From: Myxococcales bacterium | Lineage (GTDB): Bacteria; Myxococcota_A; Polyangia; Polyangiales; Polyangiaceae | Length of the DNA stretch: 64,000 nucleotides | Assembly: GCA_013297655.1 (NCBI GenBank) | Contig: JAAFHV010000003.1 | Span: forward strand, 1 to 64,000 | Direction: 5' to 3' | Shown: positions 8,983-17,467 of the stretch, piece after piece | How positions within the stretch are numbered: position 1 is the stretch's first letter | Layout of the letters: the number at the start of each line of letters is the position of its first letter | The notes under the pieces: model-generated | The model's database searches: none | Told to the model about the DNA's origin: nothing | Seen by the model: only the letters and a program-made list of their open reading frames with translations | Program-made: the position numbers and the translations under genes

Positions 8983-9038
8983 GCAATAGGAACTAGGTTC
9001 AATCTCGTCGCGAACGAACGCGAAGCAGGGAGAAAACC

Positions 9039-9425
9039 ATGGCGAAGAAGACATTTCACGGAAGCTGCCGGTGCAAGCGGACGACCTTCGAGGTCGACCT
9101 CGATCTTTCGACCGGGACCCACAAGTGCAACTGCACGATATGCTGGAAGCACCGCGCCTGGACCGCGCGCGCCGAGCCCGCGTCGTTCCGCTCGCTCACG
9201 GGGGACGACGCGCTCGACCCGTCGAAGCGATTCTGCACCGGCTGCGGCGTGACCACCTACATGCACGTGCCGGCGATGGACTGGAACCCCAACGCCTACG
9301 TCGCCATCGCGGTCGCTTCGCTCGACGATCTCGAGCCCTCCGAGCTCCTCGCCGCGCCAGTCACCTACTACGACGGCCGCGCGAACAACTGGTGGGAGAC
9401 ACCGAGCGAGACTCGTCACTTGTAA
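9039..9425 (+). CDS. GFA/CENP-V family zinc protein
   Basis: 128 residues with the zinc-binding cysteines of the glutathione-dependent formaldehyde-activating (GFA) fold: SCRC near residue 10, CNCTIC near 31-36, and CTGCG near 68-72. Most family members are uncharacterised. Proven ones bind glutathione adducts or zinc, so formaldehyde chemistry should not be assumed. A ribosome site (GGGAG) sits about 10 bases before the ATG. Divergent from, and probably controlled by, the WYL regulator. Confidence 0.88.
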   Translation: MAKKTFHGSCRCKRTTFEVDLDLSTGTHKCNCTICWKHRAWTARAEPASFRSLTGDDALDPSKRFCTGCGVTTYMHVPAMDWNPNAYVAIAVASLDDLEPSELLAAPVTYYDGRANNWWETPSETRHL

Positions 9426-9548
9426 ACGCGGCCCGCCAGGGCGAAGAACGCCGCACCGCTCGCACGCGCAGCGAAGGCGATAGCCGAATCGCGGCCGCTG
9501 TTTTAGAACCTCGCGCATGACCCGGTGGCGTAGCGAAGCGAGGAGCCG

Positions 9549-11096
9549 ATGATTCGGTCGGTGGACATCGTGCTCTCGCCGCGCGAGGCCGCCTCGGAGT
9601 CACGCGTGCGCGAAGTGGCCATTCGTACCGCGAAGATCGCGCCGACCGAGGTCCGCGATACGCGGGTCGTGAAGCGATCGATCGACGGGCGCGCGCGTGA
9701 GCCCCGTGTTCAGCTCCGGGTGGAGATCTCGACGGACGCCCCCTTCGAGCCCGCTCTAACCACCCCGCCGGAGCTCCCCGACGTACGAAAGAAGCCGGTC
9801 GTCGCGATCGTAGGGGCAGGCCCGGCGGGCCTCTTCGCGGCGCTCCGCGCGATCGCGCTCGGGCTCCGTCCGGTGGTGCTCGAGCGTGGCCGCGACGTGC
9901 GTGCTCGGAGGCGCGATCTGGCCGCGATCACCCAGCGCGGGCTCGTCGATCCGGACAGCAACTACTGCTTCGGGGAGGGCGGCGCGGGCACCTACAGCGA
10001 CGGAAAGCTCTATACGCGAAGCGGCAAACGCGGCGACGTGGGCCGCATCCTCGAGACGCTCGTGGCCTATGGCGCGAGCCCCGATATCCTCGTCGACGCG
10101 CACCCGCACATCGGCACCAACAAGCTCCCCGGGATCATCGTCGCGATGCGCGAGGGAATCGAGCGCGCGGGGGGCGAGGTGCGCTTCGAGGCGAGGGTGA
10201 CCGAGCTTCGCATCGTCGAGGGCCGCGTGCGCGGGGTCGTCCTCCGCGACGGGAGCACCCTCGACGCCGATCGGGTGATCCTCGCGACCGGCCACTCTGC
10301 GCGAGACATCTTCGAGATGCTCGCGCGGCAAGGGATCACGATCGAACGAAAGGACTTCGCCCTCGGCGTACGGGTCGAGCACGCGCAGAGCGTGATCGAT
10401 CGGATGAGGTACCACGCGGCGGTGCGCGATCCGCTGTTGCCGCCCGCGAGCTACGCCGCGGTCGAGCAGGTCGATGGCCTCGGCGTGTACTCGTTTTGCA
10501 TGTGCCCGGGCGGGATCATCGCGCCGTGCGCCACGAGCCCCGGCGAAATCGTGACGAACGGCTGGAGCCCGAGCAAACGCAACAACCCCTTCGCCAACTC
10601 GGGGGTGGTGGTCGAGGTTCGTGGTCCGAAGGGAGACGGCGGCCCCCTCTCCGGCGTCGCATACCAGCGCGCGGTAGAGCGAGCGGCGTGGGAAGCGGGA
10701 GGGCGCACTCAAGTCGCGCCAGCGCAACGCCTCGTCGATTTCTGCGAGGGCCGCGCTTCGTCGAGCCTCCCCGAATGCAGCTACCCGCCCGGGATCGTCG
10801 CCGCACGGGTGGACGAGCTATTGCCCCCCGAGATCGGAGATCGCCTCCGCGCGGGGCTCCGTGCGTTCGGCGCCAAGATGCGTGGATACTACACCAATGA
10901 CGCCGTCGTCGTCGGGGTGGAGTCGCGTACGTCTTCGCCCGTTCGGGTTCCGCGCGACCCCGAGACGCTGGAGCACCCGCACGTGCGCGGGCTGTTCCCA
11001 TGCGGCGAAGGCGCAGGCTACGCCGGGGGCATCGTCTCGGCCGCGATCGACGGTGAGCGCGTGGCAGAGCGTGTTTTTGCGCTCTATCCGACCTGA
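9549..11096 (+). CDS. COG2509-type FAD-dependent dehydrogenase
   Basis: 515 residues. A short N-terminal domain (1-80) precedes a Rossmann dinucleotide fold with VGAGPAGLFAAL near 88-99 and an acidic strand end (VLERG). The stretch CFGEGGAGTYSDGKL is characteristic of the COG2509 family of predicted FAD-dependent dehydrogenases. Late in the protein GEGAGYAGGIVSAA closes the FAD site. Cytoplasmic oxidoreductase; natural substrate unknown for the family. GAGGAG lies four bases before the ATG. The next gene is convergent. Confidence 0.9.
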   Translation: MIRSVDIVLSPREAASESRVREVAIRTAKIAPTEVRDTRVVKRSIDGRAREPRVQLRVEISTDAPFEPALTTPPELPDVRKKPVVAIVGAGPAGLFAALRAIALGLRPVVLERGRDVRARRRDLAAITQRGLVDPDSNYCFGEGGAGTYSDGKLYTRSGKRGDVGRILETLVAYGASPDILVDAHPHIGTNKLPGIIVAMREGIERAGGEVRFEARVTELRIVEGRVRGVVLRDGSTLDADRVILATGHSARDIFEMLARQGITIERKDFALGVRVEHAQSVIDRMRYHAAVRDPLLPPASYAAVEQVDGLGVYSFCMCPGGIIAPCATSPGEIVTNGWSPSKRNNPFANSGVVVEVRGPKGDGGPLSGVAYQRAVERAAWEAGGRTQVAPAQRLVDFCEGRASSSLPECSYPPGIVAARVDELLPPEIGDRLRAGLRAFGAKMRGYYTNDAVVVGVESRTSSPVRVPRDPETLEHPHVRGLFPCGEGAGYAGGIVSAAIDGERVAERVFALYPT

Positions 11097-11140
11097 GCTC
11101 GCGCGTTCCCTTGGAAAATGCGAGACGCGCGCGGCCTGGG

Positions 11141-11911
11141 TCAGGGCTTGGCTTTGACGAGCTGGCGTGCCGCTTCGGTCAAGAGCGCGGACGCGGCCAT
11201 CGCGACGTTGAGCGACTCGGCCTGGCCGAAGCGCGGGATCGAGACGACCTCGGCCCCGAGCGATTCGGTCGCGTTCGAGTGCCCATGCGACTCGCTGCCG
11301 AGCACGATCACCGCAGGGCGCTTGATCTCGGTCTCGAAGATGGATGTACCGCCCATGTCGGCGATGTAGATGCTCGCGCCGGCGGCGTGGCAGGCCGTGA
11401 GCTCTTGCGCGAGGCTCGCGTAGCGTGTCTCCACCCGGAAGAGCGAGCCCATCGTGGACTGCACGACCTTCGGATTATAGAGCTCCATGCAGTCGTGGCT
11501 CATGAGCACGCGGCCCGCGCCGAACCAGTCGGCGATGCGCACGAGGCTGCCGAGGTTTCGCGGATCACGGACGCCGTCGAGCGCGATCATGAGCTCGTCG
11601 CCCGAAGGCGCGCGGAACGGCAGCGGCTCGGGGGCGATGGTGATCGCGATGAGCTCGTTTCCTTTCTCGAACGTGCCGATCTTGTCGAGCTCGTGCGAGG
11701 CGAGAATTTGCACCGGGACGCGCTTCGCGGCGGCGAGCGGCTTGATGAAGTCGGCCGCTGGCTCGCTCGCGAGGAGCACCTCCACCCGCGTGGTGGACTC
11801 GAGCACTTCGGCGACGACCTTCCGCCCCTGCACGAGGTAGCGCCGGCTCTCTCCGCGGAACTTCTTTTGCTGGAGCGCACGAAACCGTTTGAGATCGGCC
11901 TGGGTAATCAC
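11141..11911 (-). CDS. SpoU/TrmH-family RNA 2'-O-ribose methyltransferase
   Basis: 256 residues with an N-terminal substrate-binding domain (about 1-95) and a C-terminal knotted SPOUT domain. The three SpoU motifs are present: DGVRDPRNLGSLVR (motif 1, with the catalytic Arg/Asn), VLGSESHG (motif 2) and SIPRFGQAESLNVAMAAS (motif 3). It should transfer methyl from S-adenosylmethionine to a ribose in rRNA or tRNA. The exact target cannot be read from sequence. Convergent with the COG2509 gene, with a 44-base gap. Confidence 0.92.
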   Translation of the reverse strand: MITQADLKRFRALQQKKFRGESRRYLVQGRKVVAEVLESTTRVEVLLASEPAADFIKPLAAAKRVPVQILASHELDKIGTFEKGNELIAITIAPEPLPFRAPSGDELMIALDGVRDPRNLGSLVRIADWFGAGRVLMSHDCMELYNPKVVQSTMGSLFRVETRYASLAQELTACHAAGASIYIADMGGTSIFETEIKRPAVIVLGSESHGHSNATESLGAEVVSIPRFGQAESLNVAMAASALLTEAARQLVKAKP

Positions 11912-12081
11912 GCCGTGCGGTTTAGCCGAGGTGCGCGATTTTTGCTCGCGATCTCGCGCTTGCGGAGAGAATCCCGCGCCGATGCCCCCCCCGAGAACGT
12001 CGCCCCGCCTCGCGCTCCGAGTCGCGCTGTTCGCCGGAACGCTGGTGGAGGTGGAGCGCGCGGGAGTCGAGTAACTGCATT

Positions 12082-12099
12082 CAAAAGGCTACGTTCATG
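12082..12099. repeat. Copy 1 of an 18-base dispersed motif
   Basis: The motif CAAAAGGCTACRTTCRTG occurs here and at 26019-26036 with 16 of 18 positions identical. Similarity continues weakly into CGTC-GCGC after it. Both copies lie upstream of stress-type genes. Function unknown. Confidence 0.4.
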
Positions 12100-12472
12100 G
12101 CGTCGGCGCGCTCTCCGCGCGCGGAGCACGAGCGCGCAAGACCTCGGGCCCGTGGCGTCGACCTCGAGGGAAGAGCAGACGCCGACCTGACGCGGAGAGC
12201 GACGTCGAGATCACTCGTGTCGCGGTCGGGTGTGGGTACGAGTCGGCCCTCGCCCTCCGCCGCGGCGTCCGCCATAGAACAGAATCGCACGTAGGGCGCC
12301 GACGACGAGGTCGACGAGGCCTGCCGAAGGTGCCACGAGGCACCGGCGCTAACAACCGGGGATTGCACGAGGCGAGAGCGCTCCGCGTGCGATCGCGCCC
12401 CGACTGTGGCGAGAGAGCCGCGAGCGACGACCTGTACACGCAAGGAACGGCATTTTTAAGGGCGCCACGCGA

Positions 12473-12488
12473 TGGCCCGTCGTTTGCT
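12473..12488 (+). promoter_or_regulatory. Sigma54-like -24/-12 promoter for the BON gene
   Basis: TGGCCCG-N4-TTGCT has the required GG-N10-GC core (GG at 12474, GC at 12486) and 7 of 8 other consensus positions. The predicted start near 12499 leaves a 65-base leader to the BON ATG. Confidence 0.6.
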
Positions 12489-12563
12489 GAGGACGAGCCG
12501 AGACGGCCGACCGGCCTCGAGCCAGGTCCAAGCCACGACATCCACTGCCCATTTGGAATACCC

Positions 12564-12953
12564 ATGAAGCTGTCCGTCGTCATCTTCTTCGTCACTGCGA
12601 CTTCGCTCACCATGTTCGCCTGCGACAAGCCTCGCGAGCGAGACTCGGCGCCCGTCGCAGCGGACAATTCGCAAACCAACGAGCGCGATCGGAAGCCAGA
12701 GAGCCTGCTCCCGACCGACCAAGGCGAATCGCAAGCGGACCGCGACATAAGCGCGCGTGTCCGTCGAGACGTGGTCGCCGACGACAACCTCGGTATGCAG
12801 GCGAAGAACGTAAAAATCGTCACCCGCGACGGCGCCGTTACGCTTCGCGGAGTGGTCCGCACGCCGGCCGAGCGCGCGCTCGTCGCGACCTACGCCAAAA
12901 AGGCACCTGGTGTGCGCGAAGTGAACGACCTGCTCGAGGTCACCGCCAACTGA
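12564..12953 (+). CDS. BON-domain lipoprotein
   Basis: 129 residues. The signal ends in a MFAC lipobox (Cys near 19). A charged linker leads to a BON domain (about 58-128): ISARVRRDV at its start, KNVKIVTRDGAVTLRGVV in the middle, and VREVNDLLEV at the end. BON domains bind phospholipid and are common in OsmY-type envelope stress proteins. The lipid anchor puts it in the periplasm. The next stress gene follows after 55 bases and is likely co-transcribed; the hairpin terminator lies after that gene. Confidence 0.88.
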   Translation: MKLSVVIFFVTATSLTMFACDKPRERDSAPVAADNSQTNERDRKPESLLPTDQGESQADRDISARVRRDVVADDNLGMQAKNVKIVTRDGAVTLRGVVRTPAERALVATYAKKAPGVREVNDLLEVTAN

Positions 12954-13008
12954 TTCGCCGCGCGTTCGCGCGCGTCATTCGAGACTTCCCAACCACTGGA
13001 GACGTGCC

Positions 13009-13587
13009 ATGCAAAAAAATCTCAAAGCCTTCAAAGCCGTCCTCGGCCTCGTCGACACCACTGCACAAGCCGAGCGCGCCGTCGGAGCGCTCAAGGCGCA
13101 AGGGTTTCGCAACGAGGACATCTCCGCCCTCTTTCCGGACACCACCGGAACACGCGATTTTGCCCACGAGAACAACACCAAAGCGCCCGAGGGCGCCGTC
13201 GTCGGGGCGAGCGCGGGCGGTCTCGTCGGGGGTACGCTCGGTCTCCTCGCCGGCATCGGCGCGCTCGCGATCCCCGGGGTGGGTCCGCTCATCGCGGCAG
13301 GTCCGATCCTCGCCGCGCTGAGCGGCATGGCAGCGGGGAGCGCGGTCGGCGGGCTCGCCGGCGGCCTCGTCGGCCTCGGCATCCCCGAGGTCGAAGCGAA
13401 GCAGTACGAGGGTAAAATTCAGAGTGGCAACATTCTCCTCTCGGTCCACGTCGACGACAACGATTGGCGCGCCAAAGCGAAGGAGATCCTCACTGCCCAT
13501 GGCGCGACCGACATCGCCGTCGTGGGCGAATCGTCCGTCCCCAAGGTGGAGCGAACCGAGACCACCACCAGCGCCTCCCGCGCCTGA
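13009..13587 (+). CDS. Glycine-zipper general stress protein (GSP17M-like)
   Basis: 192 residues. The N-terminal 60 residues (VLGLVDTTAQAERAV, then GFRNEDISALFP) match the ferredoxin-like general stress protein 17M/YflT type fold. Residues 65-125 are a long Gly/Ala-rich membrane-active stretch with glycine-zipper spacing. The C-terminal domain (about 135-175) repeats an alpha/beta pattern (ILLSVHVDD, AHGATDI). Likely membrane-associated and stress-induced; biochemical role unknown. It follows the BON gene closely, and a strong hairpin follows its stop. Confidence 0.8.
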   Translation: MQKNLKAFKAVLGLVDTTAQAERAVGALKAQGFRNEDISALFPDTTGTRDFAHENNTKAPEGAVVGASAGGLVGGTLGLLAGIGALAIPGVGPLIAAGPILAALSGMAAGSAVGGLAGGLVGLGIPEVEAKQYEGKIQSGNILLSVHVDDNDWRAKAKEILTAHGATDIAVVGESSVPKVERTETTTSASRA

Positions 13588-13607
13588 TTGCTTACTCGCT
13601 CTCGACG

Positions 13608-13640
13608 ATTGCCCGGCGGATGCTCCGTCGGGCAATTTTG
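13608..13640 (+). terminator. Intrinsic terminator after the BON/GSP17M-like pair
   Basis: A 13-base stem (13608-13620 with 13624-13636, 12 Watson-Crick pairs and one G-T) closes a three-base loop and is followed by TTTT. It lies 20 bases after the stress gene stop. Confidence 0.88.
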
Positions 13641-13712
13641 CGTTTCGAAGCACGACGAGCACCCGTCGGATCGAAGGGGGGCGCGAGGGGGAGACAGGCC
13701 CGGTAGAACAGT

Positions 13713-14096
13713 TTAGTGCGCGTCGCGCGCGGGCTTGGTCGCGGATGGCGGCGGAGGGGGGCCAGCGGTGGCCAAAACCGAAACCGACGGCACGACGGGC
13801 CGAACGTCGGGGGGCGGCGGCTCGCCGTAGGGCGGCGCAGGGGTCACGAAGGTCGTCCCCGCATCGTGTGGAGGTGGCGGTGGCGCTCCGTAGACATCGC
13901 CCTTGGACACGCACCCCATCCCCATCGACATCGACGCGCCGAGGGCGACCCCGCCGAACACCAGCGCGGCACGCGAGGCGCTCGCGAGGACCAGCCGCGC
14001 GCCTTCGATGACGATCTCCTGCTCGCCGCAAAAAGGGCAATTCTCGGCTTCGCCACGGCGGTGACGCGAACAAGCACGGCATACGACGAGCGCCAT
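13713..14096 (-). CDS. Zinc-ribbon protein with Pro-rich tail
   Basis: 127 residues from ATG 14096. It opens with a small zinc ribbon (CRAC near residue 6, CPFCG near 21), then a hydrophobic Gly/Met-rich segment (about 40-62) ending in a cysteine, then a Pro-rich tail with repeated PPPPP. This could be a membrane-tethered zinc ribbon or an atypical lipoprotein. No family recognised. Divergent from the second kinase gene. Confidence rests on the zinc ribbon and on matching codon use. Confidence 0.7.
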   Translation of the reverse strand: MALVVCRACSRHRRGEAENCPFCGEQEIVIEGARLVLASASRAALVFGGVALGASMSMGMGCVSKGDVYGAPPPPPHDAGTTFVTPAPPYGEPPPPDVRPVVPSVSVLATAGPPPPPSATKPARDAH

Positions 14097-14257
14097 CCAC
14101 GAACTATAACGAGGTTCGCGCACCGAGAGGGAAGCGCCAGATGGGCGGCACGGCGGGTCTTGCGTCGGAGCGTCCGCGCTTTCGGCGTTCCTGGCGCGGG
14201 AGGAGCGTGACTGCATGCAGCCCCATAGGGGCGACAAAGCAGTGCTATGGGGAGTGC

Positions 14258-15511
14258 ATGGGCTCCGAGGTGCGTCTCTGCGGCGGTCGATATGCCACCC
14301 ATGGTCTCCTCGGCGAGGGAGCGCAGGGTGTCACCTACGACGCGACGGACGAAGACGAGGGGCGTCCCGTCGCGATCAAGCGCTTCGACGTCCGCGGCGC
14401 GCGGAGCTGGAAAGACGTCGAGCTCGCCGAGCGCGAGACACGTGTTTTGTCGACGTTGGACCATCCCCTCGTGCCCCGCTACTTCCACCACTTCGAGGAG
14501 GACGGCGCGCTCTACCTCGTGATGGAGAAGATCGAGGGCGAGACGCTCGACGCGATTCGGCGCCGCGAAGGAGCCCTCTCGGAGGCCGAGGTCATGCGCT
14601 TTTTGGCGTGCGCCGACCGCGCGCTCACGTACCTCCACGGCCGCTCCTCGCCCGTCGTGCATCGCGACGTGAAGCCGCGAAACGTGGTGCGACGACCCGA
14701 TGGCTCTTACGTGCTCGTCGATTTCGGCGCGGTCGCCGAGCTCATCGCGCGGAGGGGGTCGAGCACGGTCGTGGGCACGATGGGCTACATGGCGCCGGAG
14801 CAGTTTCAAGGGCGCGCCCTCACCGGGACCGATGTCTACGCGGTCGGCGCGACCGCGCTCGCGGCCCTCACCGGCGCGGAGCCGGAGACACTTCCGCACA
14901 AAGGGCTGGGCGTGGACGTGCGGGCCGCGCTCGAAGGGCGAGCGAGCCCCGCGCTCGTGACGGCCCTCGAGCGTATGCTCGAGCCGGACCCGGATCGACG
15001 CGCGAAGAGCGTAGGCGAGGCGCTCGACGGTGTTCGCACCTCGACCCCAGCGCCGGCGTCGCACTCCCCCTCACCGGCCGCTAGCTCGCAGATCGATAGG
15101 AAACGACGTACGTCCCCTGCCGTCTCGCCTTCGGACGAGGACGCGCTCGTGAAGAGTATTCGGCGCTTGCTTTGGCTACTCTGGGGCCTCGGGTGGGTCA
15201 TCGTGCCGCTCCTGCTGCGACCGTTCAACGCCAAGGAGCTCATCCCGCTCGTCATGTTCGGGTCGCTCGCGATGCTCTTCGTCGTGACATGGCACAAGGG
15301 AGCGCTCATTCGCGCCGCGATCCGGCGATGGTCACGCGCGAGCGACGACGAGCCGGGCGCCCTCGGCGAAATCGAGGGAGCGCGCGGTCGCGTGCGGGTG
15401 GAAGCCCCGGAGGCCCAAGTTCGGGTGCGAACCTCGGACCTCAGCGACGAGGAGGTGCTCGGCGAGACGGACGTGGGGCCGCGTGAGCAAAAGAAGAAGC
15501 GCCGTCGGTAG
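14258..15511 (+). CDS. Ser/Thr protein kinase with two C-terminal membrane helices
   Basis: 417 residues from ATG 14258 (GGGGAG just upstream); the frame is open further 5' but without kinase-like sequence. The catalytic domain has LGEGAQGVTY, the Lys in VAIKRF, HRDVKPRNVV, VDFGAVAEL and APEQFQG. After the linker, helices at about 305-325 and 328-350 (LLWLLWGLGW, LVMFGSLAMLF) form a membrane hairpin, so both ends should be cytoplasmic, followed by a charged tail. The DFGAVAEL and APEQFQG variants are common in myxobacterial and cyanobacterial kinases. Substrates unknown. It faces the zinc-ribbon gene. Confidence 0.92.
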   Translation: MGSEVRLCGGRYATHGLLGEGAQGVTYDATDEDEGRPVAIKRFDVRGARSWKDVELAERETRVLSTLDHPLVPRYFHHFEEDGALYLVMEKIEGETLDAIRRREGALSEAEVMRFLACADRALTYLHGRSSPVVHRDVKPRNVVRRPDGSYVLVDFGAVAELIARRGSSTVVGTMGYMAPEQFQGRALTGTDVYAVGATALAALTGAEPETLPHKGLGVDVRAALEGRASPALVTALERMLEPDPDRRAKSVGEALDGVRTSTPAPASHSPSPAASSQIDRKRRTSPAVSPSDEDALVKSIRRLLWLLWGLGWVIVPLLLRPFNAKELIPLVMFGSLAMLFVVTWHKGALIRAAIRRWSRASDDEPGALGEIEGARGRVRVEAPEAQVRVRTSDLSDEEVLGETDVGPREQKKKRRR

Positions 15512-15721
15512 AGCGCCAAAATTTGGAGCGGCGAAGAGCTACGCGGAGTTGCGAGCGGCGAGCGGCGAGCGCCATCCGTACGTCTCCCTTTCGCCCGCGT
15601 ACGCGTCATTGGCGCGGTGCGTAGGCCAAAATGGAGGGCCCAAGTGCGCCTCGGTCGTCTCGATCGATCGCACGGCCATGTGGCGGAGTGGCACGGAACG
15701 CGCTCTCCTTCATGATTCATC

Positions 15722-17356
15722 ATGGCCCTACCCCGCTCCACCGCGTTCCTCTTCCTCGGGTTGGCGGTCGCGTGCGGGAGCGCCGGTGGCGATCCGACGG
15801 TACCCCCGCCGCCGACCGACACGCCGCAGATTGGTCCGCCGATTCCACGCAACGCGGGCCGCGACGAAGACTCGACAGCTCCAGCCGACGCAGGCGCGGA
15901 TTCGGCGACGGACGCGAGCACCGACGCGGGCAGCTCCCCGCCGCTCCGCGTGACACCGGGCGCCGCAGACCGCTTGCTCCTCCGCGGCACGGTGGTGACA
16001 CCGGAGACGATCGTAGACGGCGAGGTGCTCGTCGAAGGGTCGAATGTTACGTGCGTGGCGGCGTCGTGCGCGTCTGCCCCGGGCGCGCAAGGCGCGACGG
16101 TGATCGAGACGAACGGGGTGATCTCGCCCGGTCTCATCGATACCCACAATCACATCTTGTTCGATATCTTCGACGACAGCGACTGGCTCCCGCTCCGCAA
16201 GTACGCCAACCACGACGAGTGGCCGAACGAGACGCGCTACCAGGCCATGCTCGACGTAAAGCAGTGCCTCGAGGACGCCTCGCAGGGCAAACCGACCTGG
16301 TGCCCCGCCACGTACGACGGCGCGGGCTCCCTCAAATGCGAAATGGACAAGTTCGGCGAGCTCAAAGGCCTCGTCGCCGGAACGACCTCGATCGTGGGTT
16401 TGGCCGGCACCACCTCGGCGTGCTTCTCTTCGCTCGCGCGCACGATCGACGCCGCGCAAAGTGGCATTCCGCAAGACAAGATTCAGACGAGCGCGCTCTT
16501 CCCACCGTCGCGCCCCGCGGCCGACGGCGTGTGCGCCAATTTCGCCTCCGCGCGCACGGATGCCTATCTCATTCATGTCGGCGAAGGCACCGACGCTCGA
16601 TCGCTCGCCGAGTTCTTGCGCCTCGGCACGGTGAGCACGACCGAGGGCTGCCTCTACGCACCTCAAACCGCGATAACACACGGGACCGCCTTCACCGCGA
16701 CCGAGTTCACGCAAATGGCAGCCGCGGGGATGAAGCTCACGTGGTCGCCCGCCTCGAACGTGGCGCTCTACGGCGCGACGACGAACGTGCCCGCCGCGCG
16801 CGCGGCGGGGGTCACCGTCACGCTCGCCCCGGACTGGTCGATGGGAGGCAGTCAAAACCTCCTCGACGAGCTTCGTTTCGCGAGCGCGTGGGACGACACC
16901 CACTTCGGTAACGTGCTCACGCCCAAAGATCTCGTCGTGATGACCACGAGCAACGCCGCGGCCGCGCTCGCGCTCGAGGGGCGAATAGGGTCCATCCGAG
17001 TCGGAGGTTTGGCCGACCTCATGGTCGTCGCGCGGGCGGGCACCGACCCTTATGCGTCTATCGTCGCGGCGCGCCCGAAAGACGTGCGCATGACGATGGT
17101 GGGCGGGAAGATCCTCTACGGCGACCCGGCGCTGCGGCCGGCGATGCCCGCGCTCCCGGGGTGCGAGACCATCGACATTTGTGGCACGCCAAAGTTGGCG
17201 TGTGTAGCGGAAGCAACGACCACCTCGAAACTGGGCCAGCCCTACACCGAGATAAAGAGCGCCCTCGAGGCGGCGATGCTCGACGTGGACGCCCTGACCC
17301 CTGCCGACGGGTTCAACTTCGCCCCCCTCGCCCCCCTCGTAAACTGCGCGAAGTAG
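15722..17356 (+). CDS. Lipoprotein amidohydrolase
   Basis: 544 residues with a lipoprotein signal (LAVAC, Cys near 18) and a Pro/Asp/Ala-rich linker. From about residue 80 it is a metal-dependent amidohydrolase: a beta strand start (LLLRGTVVTPE), the metal-binding GLIDTHNHILF, further His residues in the barrel, and ALEGRIGSIRVGGLADLMVV near the end, as in imidazolonepropionase and cytosine-deaminase-like members. It should hydrolyse a C-N ring or amide bond outside the cytoplasm; substrate unknown. The C-terminus carries extra cysteines. A perfect TGGCACG -24 element lies only about 30 bases upstream of the ATG and is treated as unproven. Confidence 0.88.
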   Translation: MALPRSTAFLFLGLAVACGSAGGDPTVPPPPTDTPQIGPPIPRNAGRDEDSTAPADAGADSATDASTDAGSSPPLRVTPGAADRLLLRGTVVTPETIVDGEVLVEGSNVTCVAASCASAPGAQGATVIETNGVISPGLIDTHNHILFDIFDDSDWLPLRKYANHDEWPNETRYQAMLDVKQCLEDASQGKPTWCPATYDGAGSLKCEMDKFGELKGLVAGTTSIVGLAGTTSACFSSLARTIDAAQSGIPQDKIQTSALFPPSRPAADGVCANFASARTDAYLIHVGEGTDARSLAEFLRLGTVSTTEGCLYAPQTAITHGTAFTATEFTQMAAAGMKLTWSPASNVALYGATTNVPAARAAGVTVTLAPDWSMGGSQNLLDELRFASAWDDTHFGNVLTPKDLVVMTTSNAAAALALEGRIGSIRVGGLADLMVVARAGTDPYASIVAARPKDVRMTMVGGKILYGDPALRPAMPALPGCETIDICGTPKLACVAEATTTSKLGQPYTEIKSALEAAMLDVDALTPADGFNFAPLAPLVNCAK

Positions 17357-17467
17357 ACCGGACGAAGAGCCGACCCCCGCACGCGAAAGCGAGCTCGACC
17401 CGCCCGAGGCAAGGCTCGCCGGCGCAACGCTATTTCGCCGGCGGGCTCGCTGCGGTAGCGAAGAGAG

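Larger units (their letters stand above)
11912..12563. other. 652-base intergenic region
   Basis: No gene is supported here. The larger frames are antisense to the BON gene or lack ribosome sites. The region holds an 18-base sequence near 12082 that recurs at 26019, and the sigma54-like element at 12473-12488 that should serve the BON gene. Confidence 0.55.

Noticed and set aside
15690-15703. TGGCACG -24 element before the lipoprotein amidohydrolase
   Set aside because: The -12 block is poor (GCGCT) and the predicted start is only about 7 bases before the ATG, too short for a ribosome site.
17417-17443. Two CGCCGGCG palindromes before the CoA-transferase gene
   Set aside because: Common in DNA of this G+C content; the 11-base spacing gives a hairpin but no T-run, so neither a terminator nor an operator can be claimed.
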